A DNA stretch of 13,810 bases from assembly GCA_022592435.1 (NCBI GenBank), contig JABYQS010000760.1, forward strand, positions 1 to 13,810. The letters are read 5' to 3'. Shown here in pieces: positions 1 through 9,203 of this stretch; position 1 is the first letter of the stretch, and each line of letters begins with the position of its first letter. Made by a program: the position numbers and the translations under genes. The notes under the pieces were generated by a model. It had not been told where the DNA came from, made no database searches, and saw nothing but the letters and a program-made list of their open reading frames with translations. Source of the DNA: Cerioporus squamosus. Its lineage: Eukaryota > Basidiomycota > Agaricomycetes > Polyporales > Polyporaceae.

Positions 1-11
1 TAAAGATCACT

Positions 12-573
12 ATGGAAGAACAGTTGAAGTACCTGCTTGAACTTGACGACGGACACTTTGAATGTGACCCTGACTTTGCGTTCGTGTACTTCAACATTCT
101 GCAGAAAAAGATGGTATGTGATTCAGTTAGATTTCGAGTCAAAGCATCTCAGCAACGTAGGATCGTCGCCGATCTACTGGCCATAGATAAAGACCTCCTT
201 CAACACGGTTCACCAGTCTGAACACAATCCTGCGTACAAACCATCTACTCCGCAGGAGATTCAATTGATATTTGATCGACAATGTAAGCACCGTCCTTCC
301 TAATATACCGGGTACTACCGGCTACAAACTAACAATGCGTAATGAAATCCGTGCTCTAGTCAATTTCCGAGGCACACCTGCCTTCTTCATAACCTTGAAT
401 CCCTCCGATATTCACCATCCGCTGTCCGGCTATTTGCAGGTGAGGATATAAACCTGGAGGACGCGAGTGTCGGGGAAGACTGACTTCTTGGCAGCGGAAA
501 CTCCTCGTCGCGAAGAGTCCCGGTGCTTGCGCCAGATTCTTCCACACAATGATCGCGCTTTATAACCATCATC
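12..573 (+). pseudogene. Frameshifted upstream coding part of the Helitron Rep-helicase
   Basis: This stretch encodes protein typical of the region just before the HUH motif in fungal Helitron proteins, but it is spread over all three frames. Bases 12-221 read as a 69-residue segment ending in a stop. Around 225-285 a second segment appears in another frame. From about 308 the sequence reads ...TGYKLTMRNEIRALVNF..., followed by GTPAFFITLNPSDIHHP. The frame then shifts near 424, again near 481 after GED, and again near 550, where one extra base sits before the frame that continues into the long downstream ORF. At least four single-base indels in 570 bases separate this part from the intact remainder. 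Either the copy has decayed or this end of the sequence is of low quality. The protein normally extends further upstream, outside the window. Confidence 0.75.
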
Positions 574-3500
574 TTGCGATACGGTAAGGCCGAGAAAGGA
601 CTCTTTGGCAAATGTGTGGCTTATTACGGTACAGTCGAAGCGCAAGCCCGAGGTACCTTGCACTGTCATATGCTGATATGGATCGAGGGACATCCGTCTC
701 CTCAAGCGATGCGCGAACTAATGGCTGACTCTAAAGAATATACCGCGCACATATTCACCTGGCTAGAGAGCATCATCAAATCAGAGTTGTTGGGTACCAC
801 AGAAGTAGTCGTCGAACCTGCCGGACCTCTACCCAGACCTCCATTCAAAGAATCCCGAGGTAACGTACATCCTGGCGTACGGCCGCCGCCTCGACTTGCT
901 GACATGTCACCTGCTGAATTCAAAACGCGATACACCACTTTTGTGAACGAGCTAGTGACGCGATATAACTGGCACGAGCACACCGAAACTTGTTGGAAGT
1001 ACTTGCGTCGCAACCAGCCGCGAAGTGACAACACTTGTCGGATGCGGATTGATGGTTCGACTTGCCCAGAGACAACTATCGATCCGGAAACGCTCTCCAT
1101 CCAACTTCGTCGCATGCACCCACGCATTGCTAACTACAATGACCTAGTTATGTTTTTGATGCAGGCCAACATGGACATAAAGCACGTTGGCTCCGGCGAG
1201 GGCGCGAAGGCTCTGATCTACTATGTAACAGACTATATCACGAAAGCTGCTCTGCCCACTCATCTTGGCTTAGCGGCGCTCATGTATGCCATCAACTCCG
1301 CCACTTCCAAGTATGCATCCGTCTCAGATTGGACCTCATCAGAAGATACCGGTGCACTCACAATTCTTGTCAACAGTATGTTGTCTCGGCAAGAAATCTC
1401 TCACCAGCAAGTTATGAGTTATCTTGTTGGCGGCGGCGACCATTACACAAGTCACCGGTATCGTTATCTATACTATATGGCGTTTGACCGCATCCTGACT
1501 AAATACTGGAACGATCCCACCAACCCGTTCATTTTTAGGAGCATCCTCCGCGACGCCGTGGACGACATTCCTCCCCCGGATTCCCCTCGTAATCCGATCA
1601 GCACAGACTCCCCCTCCTCATCTGGCTCGCGCACGCGACCCATGTCACCCCGACCTGTTGAATCAGACGAACCTGATGATGAGACTGTGACTCTCAGCCT
1701 GGCCGATGGACATATCACCGCTATCAATCAACAGCAAGACTATCTTTTGCGTCCAGTCACCGAGCCTTTCCACTCCATGCCCCTCTACCAATTTGTTGGC
1801 TTGACCGAAAAAATCACCTGCTCTGCCGAAACTCGTCGCTTGGATGCACGCCAATCCGCTCCGAGCGGACACCCTCGGGGACGCCCTCAAGAGCAACGTG
1901 GCGCATTCATGCCTGCACATCCACATCATTCTACGCACATCATCCGTCAGCGAGTCGTGTGGCTTGTGCCCGTTGTACTCGGCCCTCATCTTCCTCGTTG
2001 TGATCGCTCTCCGGAGGAGCTCGAACATTGGGCACGTATTATGCTTCTTCTGTTTTTACCGTGGCGGTCACCTCGAGACTTGAAGCTTCCTAACGAGTCA
2101 TGGTTAGATGCTTATAATCGCCAACAGTACCGCATCACCCCTGTACACCACTCAATCATTCACAATATGAACGTCTTGTCCGAATGTCGTGACGCACGCG
2201 ACAAAATTAGGGAGGACCGTCGTCTCATGCGTGAAGCTCTCCCTCCGCTGGATGCTCGTACGTATGGTTCATCATACCCTGCTTCACCAGCTGAGGTCGA
2301 TTCCGACTGTGATATGGACTTCGACTCCCACCAGGCAGCTGCTAACGACCCGGGCATATCCCTTCCCAGTAAGCAGACTCTCCTGGATATCATTGATGGG
2401 CTTATATCTGTTCCCGCCCGCTCTGCTCTAGATCAATGCTTTATACGTGCCCCTTCTGCCATCACTAGCAACTCGTTCGGATCCGCATCGCAGTTGACTG
2501 CCACACAGATGTCTACTGTAGATCACGAACAGTCGTACATGCGCGCGCTCAAAAGAAAACGTCGACCAGAGCCCGTCAACACATCGGTCCCCCGCTTTCC
2601 ACCTCGCCTACTACCCGCACTCCAACATCCCGCAGTTCTTGCCACCACGTCCCTACCACAGCACGACGTTCTACCATCCTCAACCGAATCCGCCGCCCTT
2701 GGTTCTCTCCAGACTACCAGTGAGTATGATCTCCACGGCATCATCAATCAAGTGATCATTGAGTATCACTTGTACGATAATCCCGAACAGCGCCGCGCAT
2801 TTGAGATTGTTGCTAACCACGTCTGCTTTGGCGGACCTCAGCTGCTACTCTACATAGGAGGTGTCGGCGGCACCGGTAAATCCTATGTTATCAATGCCAT
2901 ATTGCGACTATTTACCCTACTAGGCCGTTGCAATCAGATCCTGGTTTCCGCGCCCACCGGGGCCGCCGCTATCCTCATAGGTGGATTCACGATTCACTCC
3001 TTACTCCTGCTCCCTGTTCACAAACGTGACAATCCGAACTTGCAGATGCTTGCTCTCCTGTGGGATAACGTACTCTATCTGATAATAGACGAAGTATCTA
3101 TGATCAGTGCCACTCTGCTCGTTGACATATCATCTCGTCTACAGCATGCTAAAGGCGCCTTCCCTGGCGCCGAGGACATACCTTTTGGCGGCATAAACAT
3201 CATATTTCTCGGTGACTTCGGTCAGCTACGTCCCGTTAACGGTGTTCCTCTTTACAGTCACACCTATACCGGCAGGCCGACCGCTCAGCAGGCGCAAAAG
3301 AAGGCCGCTATCAAAGCCTTTCAGGGAATCTACCTCTGGAAAGAATGCGTCCGCGATGTCGTTCTACTACGCAAGAATCACCGCCAAACCAGTGACCCTG
3401 CCTACTCTGCCCTGCTCGCTCGTATTCGGGAAGGCCATAGTGGCAATGCCCGCCTCGCGAGGTCCGCATACGACTTCCGCACTCTTCAAACCCGGCTTCT

Positions 3501-4293
3501 TCAGAACCTCGATGCAGCAACTTGTGCTCGTTTCGCAGATGCCCCGGTCATAGTTGGTCGCAAGACGCTCCGCGATGCTCTCAACTATCGGCTCCTTCAA
3601 CACCATGCGGATAGCATTAGGGCGGAGGTCCACATCTACTATTCCGTCGACATGGTTGACGGACAGAGCCCGTCTCAACAGATCCGCGACAAAGTGTGGG
3701 ACTTATCATCTTCCTGCACACACGATACACTCGGACGTCTGCCACTCTTTCCAGGTATGCGTGTCATGATCCAAGAGAATATAGCATTCGCCCACAACGT
3801 AGTTAACGGAGCTGTTGGCACTGTACGAGACATCAAATACGATGAGCACAACGGACGTCGGGCCGTCTCGGTTGTTTATGTTGAAATCCCCGGTGCAGGT
3901 CGCCTTCTTGGACAAACTCAGGACGACATCATTCCTGTGTTTCCCGTGCCCAGTCATTTCACCTGGATGAAGAGTCCCAAGACCAAAACCACCCCCGCGG
4001 ACACTGCTGCTATATCCCGTCTCCAACCTCCACTCCTTCCCGCCTACGTGTACACTGACTACAAGTCTCAAGGCCGGTCTTTGGACACCGCCATAGTTGA
4101 CCTTGACAGTGCCTTCAGCATCCAAGGTGCATATGTCATGCTGTCTCGTGTTCGCAGCCTCGACGGCCTCGCAATCCTCCGACCATTCAGAGCATCGAAG
4201 ATTGAAAACAGATTGCAGCAAGACATCCGCACAGAGTTGAATGAGCTCGAGCTTCGTGCTCAAAAGACCCTAACACGCTACCAGTACAGTTGA
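574..4293 (+). CDS. Helitron Rep-helicase (HUH/Y2 nuclease plus Pif1-like helicase), 5'-incomplete frame
   Basis: An open frame of 1,239 codons. Numbering from 574, the HUH metal-binding motif is H30-C31-H32 in GTLHCHMLIW. The paired catalytic tyrosines are Y217 and Y221 in IYYVTDYITK, which cut and join DNA in rolling-circle transposition. A Pro/Ser-rich linker lies near residues 330-370. The Pif1-type helicase follows: Walker A GGVGGTGKS ending at K769-S770, Walker B LIIDEVSM with D839-E840, LGDFGQLRPV, RKNHRQT, and near the C terminus the conserved YTDYKSQGRSL and YVMLSRVRSLDGL. The first codon is TTG, not ATG, because the frame simply opens after the last upstream frameshift. The first in-frame ATG (670) lies inside the nuclease motif and would remove both HUH histidines. 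As written no complete nuclease can be made, although the helicase is intact. The family assignment is secure. Confidence 0.9.
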   Translation: MRYGKAEKGLFGKCVAYYGTVEAQARGTLHCHMLIWIEGHPSPQAMRELMADSKEYTAHIFTWLESIIKSELLGTTEVVVEPAGPLPRPPFKESRGNVHPGVRPPPRLADMSPAEFKTRYTTFVNELVTRYNWHEHTETCWKYLRRNQPRSDNTCRMRIDGSTCPETTIDPETLSIQLRRMHPRIANYNDLVMFLMQANMDIKHVGSGEGAKALIYYVTDYITKAALPTHLGLAALMYAINSATSKYASVSDWTSSEDTGALTILVNSMLSRQEISHQQVMSYLVGGGDHYTSHRYRYLYYMAFDRILTKYWNDPTNPFIFRSILRDAVDDIPPPDSPRNPISTDSPSSSGSRTRPMSPRPVESDEPDDETVTLSLADGHITAINQQQDYLLRPVTEPFHSMPLYQFVGLTEKITCSAETRRLDARQSAPSGHPRGRPQEQRGAFMPAHPHHSTHIIRQRVVWLVPVVLGPHLPRCDRSPEELEHWARIMLLLFLPWRSPRDLKLPNESWLDAYNRQQYRITPVHHSIIHNMNVLSECRDARDKIREDRRLMREALPPLDARTYGSSYPASPAEVDSDCDMDFDSHQAAANDPGISLPSKQTLLDIIDGLISVPARSALDQCFIRAPSAITSNSFGSASQLTATQMSTVDHEQSYMRALKRKRRPEPVNTSVPRFPPRLLPALQHPAVLATTSLPQHDVLPSSTESAALGSLQTTSEYDLHGIINQVIIEYHLYDNPEQRRAFEIVANHVCFGGPQLLLYIGGVGGTGKSYVINAILRLFTLLGRCNQILVSAPTGAAAILIGGFTIHSLLLLPVHKRDNPNLQMLALLWDNVLYLIIDEVSMISATLLVDISSRLQHAKGAFPGAEDIPFGGINIIFLGDFGQLRPVNGVPLYSHTYTGRPTAQQAQKKAAIKAFQGIYLWKECVRDVVLLRKNHRQTSDPAYSALLARIREGHSGNARLARSAYDFRTLQTRLLQNLDAATCARFADAPVIVGRKTLRDALNYRLLQHHADSIRAEVHIYYSVDMVDGQSPSQQIRDKVWDLSSSCTHDTLGRLPLFPGMRVMIQENIAFAHNVVNGAVGTVRDIKYDEHNGRRAVSVVYVEIPGAGRLLGQTQDDIIPVFPVPSHFTWMKSPKTKTTPADTAAISRLQPPLLPAYVYTDYKSQGRSLDTAIVDLDSAFSIQGAYVMLSRVRSLDGLAILRPFRASKIENRLQQDIRTELNELELRAQKTLTRYQYS

Positions 4294-5843
4294 CCTGCTA
4301 AATCCATAAGGCTATTCCTCCTGTTCCGCTGTACTTTTCCATCATTTCAATCAAACATCCGCAATTGTTCTGGATCCCACACCGACAGCGAACATCTCCA
4401 TAGTCCAAGCAGTCGACAACAGCCGCCGAAAGATAGACATTAGCGCTCTGAGCGTCAGGTACTTACTGTGTGAGATCATTACAAAAGCATGACCTGGTCC
4501 GTGCGTACCCGTGAGAACTGAGGTCGCTCAACAGCCTCAAGGGGTTTCCCTTGACTCCACCTCCTGCTCGCCACTTGTTCGCCCCTTCCCATCGTCCCTC
4601 TTCAGTCTTGGCTAGTTATTGAAGTTTCTCCGTCTTCATGACTGTGTCAACCATATTTTCGACTTTTGCGAGCGAAATCAAGGCGATATTCGCTAGGTAT
4701 ATTGGCACGCTCTTCCACAATGTCCGTCATCATGGAGGCAGAATACGAACAACCTGGAATCGAGCTTCCTGACAGGCTATATCTCTCCGATGCATCGCAA
4801 CATACCCCAAATACTTGCACTTGGTGGGCACTTTCATCCAGGACGGCTCACACTCTCTGATACACTGTACGTTGCAGATACGCGCGACAGTGTTGTGATC
4901 GCACCAGGCGCATTAAGCATCTGCTGCTCCCTTCATTCGCAATGTCGCTGCATCACATTCACGTGTACGTAAGCATGTATCGTCAACATACGCAGACATA
5001 TGCTAACTCCCTATCCATTGACCAGGCTGACCTCCCTCCCCGTATCGGCACATGGCTTTCGATATCTGCTCCCCACACCGGCGTCGATCCTCATATCCTA
5101 TCCCACGGAATGCCTGTCGACTTCATGAGCTGTTTTTCGCTGGAAACAAACCGTCCTCGATCTGTGGAGAACATACCACCGAGAACGTCACTATTTTTGG
5201 TTCGTCATGCTGTATATGCGCGACCAAGCAGAACCCCCCTCATCACTCCTCCAACCTTATCGTCGGTTTCAGCTTCTCGCCTACACGCTCGGAGTCGGAA
5301 GTGCCTGCACATATATAGCATAAAGGCTACCCACGGCGACAGGATTGAAGGCGCACATCCTCTCCATTCCGGCATGCGAAGTCTGCCCGAAGTAGTGGTG
5401 GTTGGCGATCTGGCAATGCTTCCGCCACTCTTACCGATCTCCAGTAATCAACGATGATCTCGTTCCAATGCTCGAGCTGCTGTATGTGTCCACTCGCATC
5501 CTCTATTCACTGCAGACTCACCACCTTATGTTTCAGCCGATGTATGCTTTCGTCTCGCCGGTTCCTGCCGGACAAAGTTCCATCGTACTATCTTATGATC
5601 CTGGTGTATCTTAATCATCTACTCCCCGTCGATCCTAATATCTTCCCTTGCGAAGTCGGAGGACTATCCAGCTCGGCGAAGCGCAAACGTACGTGCATCT
5701 GATGTCGATCAAGAACCCGGCGTCAACGTTGCATATTCATCCCCAATCTACTGTTCAACCGTCATCGCGCTGTCGATACTGATGTCAGTTACAACATCCT
5801 TAGCAGACGCCAGTATCCGCATGATGAAGAGCTCGCACTCGAT
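4294..5843 (+). other. 1.5 kb region with no recognised gene; possible decayed spliced gene
   Basis: This is the stretch between the Helitron stop codon and the exportin fragment. No minus-strand frame of 60 codons or more is present. Several overlapping plus-strand frames occur, the longest at 4942-5457 (171 codons from its ATG), and none resembles a family I know. An intron-like signature lies at 4965-5025: donor GTACGTAAG, branch-like TGCTAAC at 5001, and acceptor ACCAG. Around 4825-4900 plausible coding sequence changes frame, with GTFIQDGSHS in one frame followed by TLYVADTRDSVV in another, as expected of a broken gene. The first 200 bases after 4293 are probably Helitron 3' sequence. 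It could be the remnant of a Helitron cargo gene, a decayed host gene, or the lost upstream flank of the exportin copy. The sequence does not decide between these. Confidence 0.35.
4537..4554 (+). repeat. Perfect 7-bp stem, 4-base loop hairpin (possible Helitron 3' hairpin)
   Basis: TCAAGGG (4537-4543) pairs with CCCTTGA (4548-4554) around the loop GTTT. It lies about 245 bases past the Rep-helicase stop, a reasonable place for the subterminal hairpin of a Helitron. However, the nearest downstream CTRR followed by T is CTAGT at 4613, about 58 bases away, whereas known Helitron hairpins lie about 10-15 bases from the end. The hairpin is real; the function is a guess. Confidence 0.3.
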
Positions 5844-5916
5844 GTGAGTAGGAAACATCTGAATCTTCATTGAATTACTAATTGGACATGACCATTAACT
5901 CGCACGATTGTTCTAG

Positions 5917-8392
5917 TGTTTGTCTAGACGCGCCATTGACTTGCTCATAGGCCCAGATCGGTACCGCAACCATCTGCTCAACGCTGCCTCGTTGCGGAAG
6001 AACATCTACAGCGACGTGCTCTCCAACCTCCGATTGGTTGTCATCGAGAACATGGTCAAGCCTGAGGAGGTACGTTCCTTCCCGTCTCTGTGCCTACCGG
6101 GTATGATGCTCATCGTTCGTGCACAGGTGTTGATCGTCGGAAATGAGGAGCGAGAGATTGTTCGCAAACTCATGAAGAAGAGCGACACCATTGTTCTCTA
6201 CAAGTCGACACGCGAGCTCCTTGTATACCTCACTCACTTGGACGTCGCCGACACGGAGAGCATATTGACGGAGAAGCTCTCGAAGCAGGTAGGTGGGTCG
6301 GAGTGATCATGGCAGAACTTGAACACGCTCTGCTGGGCAATTGGTTCGATCTCTGGAGCAATGAGTATGTGGTCTACCATTCGCTTTCGACTCCCCTGCT
6401 GACATGTTACACAGATGAAGAGACGGAGAAACGCTTCTTGGTCACCGTCATCAAGGACCTCCTAGGGTTGTACGAGATCAGCGAGGGCAGGACAACAAGG
6501 CCGTCGTCGCGTTAGACATCATGTACATCGTCGGCCAGTATCCTCGCTTCCTCAAAGCGCATCGGAAGTTCTTGAAGACCGTAGTCAACAAGCTCTTCGA
6601 ATTCATGCATGAGACGCACGAAGGTACGACTTGATATATTGGCTTGCGAGAGCTGCGCTCACGGTATCGTAACAGGTGTGCAAGACATGGCTTGCGACAC
6701 CTTCATCAAGATCGCGCAGAAGTGCCGGCGTCATTTCGTCATGCAGCAGTCAGGAGAGTCCGAACCGTTTGTGGACGAGATCCTCCGGCTGCTGCACAGG
6801 ATCACCGTCGACTTGTCACCTCAGCAGGTATGTTGTGACTCGACTCTGCCTTGTCCCAGTCTTGCTCACGTTGTGTCTTGATAGGTGCATACCTTTTACG
6901 AGGCCATCGGCTACATGATCTCTGCCCAGCCCAACAAGCCGCAGCAAGAGAAGCTGATCGCAAAACTCATGGAGCTGCCGAACAACGCAGTATGTATCTT
7001 GTCTGTCCACTGTCCAATCCCATGCTCATTGATGGCTGACTCTTCTGCAGTGGGATTCGCTCATGGCGCAAGCAGCCCAGAACATGGACGTCCTGAGCAG
7101 CATAGACAACATCAAGATCTTGTCCAACGTCTTGAAGACCAATGTATCAGCATGCACATCCATCGGAACCTTCTACTTGCCGCAGATTGGTCGGATAATC
7201 TTGGACATGCTCGGCCTCTACAAGGCTGTCAGTGGGATCATCAGTGAGACAGTTGCTCGTGAAGGTACGTGTTCCCCTCGGTGATGACTCCATTGAGCGC
7301 TGCTCACCCGTCCTAGGCCTCATTGCGACGAAGACGCCGAAAGTCCGGCAGCTGCGTACTATCAAAAAGGAGATCCTGAAGCTTATGGAGACGTTCATCA
7401 AGAAGTCGGAGGACCTCGAGACTGTCAACAACAACTTCATGCCGCCCTTCCTGGACGCGATCCTCGCTGATTACAACCGTAACGTTCCAGCGGCTCGGGA
7501 CGCCGAGGTGCTCAACGTGATGGCCACGATCATTGGCCCCCTTGGGGTGCGTGGTCTTGCGTAAATACCTAACGGAATGGAGTGATAACCTTTTTCAGCC
7601 TCTGCTCACGCCACAAGTTCCCGCTATCCTGGACGCTGTGTTCGAGCCTACGTTGAACATGATCAACCAGGACTTTGCGGAGTTCCCAGAACACCGTGTG
7701 GGCTTCTTCAAGCTCCTGCGTGCGATCAACCTGAACTGCTTCCCTGGTGCGTCTCTCGTCCGTGAACTGGACTTATCTTGCTCATCGTCGGTTTAGCGCT
7801 GTTGACCCTCCCTCCACCGCAATCAAGCTGTTCATGGACAGCATCATCTGGGCCATCAAGCACACGATGCGTGACATCGCGGAGACGGGTCTGAACTGTA
7901 GGTCTCCTCGGACCGTAACGTTTCGGATAGTTATAATAACCCTTAATTGCAGTGTGCCTGGAAGTCGTCAACAACTTCGCGGGCGCGGATCCCGCGGTAG
8001 CTAACGCCTTCTTCCAACAATATTTCCTGAGCATCATGCAGGATATCTTCTACGTCCTCACGGATACGGAACACAAGAGCGGCTTCAAGCTCCAGTCGAT
8101 GCTCCTTGCACGGATGTTCCAGTGGTGGAGACGAAACCAGATCACCGTCCGGCTCTTCGACCCCGCGACCGTGCCCGATCCGACGTCAGCAACGCGCTCT
8201 TCTTGCGCGAGTACACGGCGAACCTCCTGAAGTCGGCGTTCCCTCACGTGCAGAAGTGAATGACGTCCTAGCGTCTGCACATGGACATCATCTGACCGAA
8301 ACTTCACTTTGTAGATTCAGACGTTCGTCGTCTGCCTGGGCGAATTCCACAGCGACATCAATCGCTTCAAGCTCTCCCTGCGCGACTTCCTC
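5917..8392 (+). pseudogene. XPO1/CRM1: Exportin-1 (CRM1/XPO1), 5'-truncated and frameshifted pseudogene with introns
   Basis: CRM1 is the RanGTP-dependent nuclear export receptor that binds leucine-rich export signals. Joined exons match it from about human residue 405 ([19 protein letters not shown]) to about 1019 (FHSDINRFKLSLRDFL), including the HEAT repeats of the export-signal groove. The N-terminal ~400 residues are absent. Ten introns of 50-61 bp are in place: 6070-6126, 6365-6414, 6624-6675, 6828-6884, 6990-7050, 7265-7316, 7547-7598, 7747-7796, 7898-7952, 8256-8314. A further one at 5844-5916 precedes an unclear exon. Defects: TGA replaces a conserved Trp codon at 6304-6306; frameshifts occur near 6480, 7822, 8122, 8135 and 8186; bases are missing at the 8255 exon end. 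The groove cysteine (human Cys528) is TAC (Tyr) at 6471 and AHWKFL reads AHRKFL. Exons from 6676 to about 7820 are open and well conserved, so decay is recent. After 8392 the expected C-terminal tail dissolves. Retained introns exclude a retrocopy. CRM1 is essential, so an intact gene should exist elsewhere. Confidence 0.88.
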
Positions 8393-8661
8393 CGGCCAAT
8401 CCACTTTCGTCAATTCGTCGTGTACCCAAGATATCCCCACGAACGGCTCGCTTCTAATTTGGCGGGAGAACGAGCCGAACCGCAAGTCGGACAATTGACG
8501 ATGACTCTCGAGGCAGCTCTCTGCGCGAATCCCGCCCTCGATCACGTGGCCGGCGCGCGCCGCGTCGGCTTAGACGCCGGCGCCTTCGATCCCAGCCTTG
8601 CCTCCCAGTCCCGCCATTTCAACACTCATTCTCGCCCCTTCTGCGTACTCCTTCATCGACG

Positions 8662-9203
8662 ATGGCTTCCAGTATCACTCAAGCGCTATTCAAGGTACCC
8701 GGATCGTCTACGCGATCGTCTACTCGAGCTAACATACGTATTTGCAGGCCATTACTGTAGTCGCGATCTTCTCCGCGAACGGGCAGACGACGTTCAACTG
8801 CAAGGCCTTCAGGCTGTGAGTCGCATCCGCCCGTTCGTCCTGATATGCTGATAATCGCTTTCCCTCGCAGAAACTCGAATTCAATTGCAAGCTCACCATC
8901 ACGCCTGCTCGCGCTAGCGGCAACAAGGCCTCTCAGCCGACGTCGCGCTTCAAGACTCCCTTCATTTCTCCCTACCACGCTGTTCTATTCGCCAGAGTAC
9001 GTCGCCGCTCGACGCTTTCACGACCTTAGCTCATATCTTCTTAGCATGCCGACGGAGGGCAACTTGCTCAGCAGCAGCTCGACAGGTGTGCACCTTCTGA
9101 ACCTCCTCGTTTGCTAACGATTCTCATCCCATTGAAACACAGACTTCGCAACATCATGCGCGAGCGTCGCGTTATCTACTCCCCTCCCTCTCCCCTGAAG
9201 TAG
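8662..9203 (+). CDS. Unrecognised small five-exon gene with one frame break
   Basis: I do not recognise this protein. The model starts at ATG 8662 (MASSITQALFK). Introns at 8695-8747, 8816-8870, 8997-9044 and 9086-9142 have GT..AG ends of 48-57 bp, with branch-like GCTAAC in the first and last. It ends at TAG 9201-9203 after RERRVIYSPPSPLK. Exon 2 (AITVVAIFSANGQTTFNCKAFRL) and exon 3 (LEFNCKLTITPARASG...) both have strong G/C third positions, yet joining them with the visible splice sites leaves the frame one base off. One extra G before the donor at 8816 would restore it, giving about 110 residues. The later exons splice in phase, through FARHADGGQLAQQQLDRL. No membrane segment, signal peptide or catalytic motif is evident. 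It follows the exportin fragment on the same strand and converges with TFA2. It may be a small basidiomycete-specific gene, broken or carrying a sequence error; splice choices are by eye. Confidence 0.45.

Larger units (their letters stand above)
1..4293 (+). mobile_element. Helitron rolling-circle transposon, partial (left end outside window)
   Basis: Helitrons move by rolling-circle replication using one large protein that joins an HUH/Y2 Rep nuclease to a Pif1-family helicase, and both modules can be read here on the plus strand. The 5' terminus (expected to start TC) is not in the window. The 3' terminus could not be fixed: Helitrons end in CTRR, usually before a T, with a short hairpin some 10-15 bases upstream. 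CTGGT at 4494 and CTAGT at 4613 have no properly spaced hairpin. The feature is therefore ended at the stop codon, and the true element probably runs some hundred bases further. The frameshifted 5' coding part suggests a non-autonomous or dying copy. Confidence 0.85.

Noticed and set aside
702..1127. 141-codon minus-strand frame
   Set aside because: It is antisense to the Helitron nuclease region and shows no family resemblance.
3706..4263. 185-codon minus-strand frame
   Set aside because: It lies fully antisense to the conserved helicase C terminus of the Helitron protein and has no recognisable motif; it is a codon-bias shadow.
5917..8392. Retrotransposed (processed) CRM1 copy
   Set aside because: At least ten introns with intact splice signals are present, so it was copied from DNA, not from spliced mRNA.
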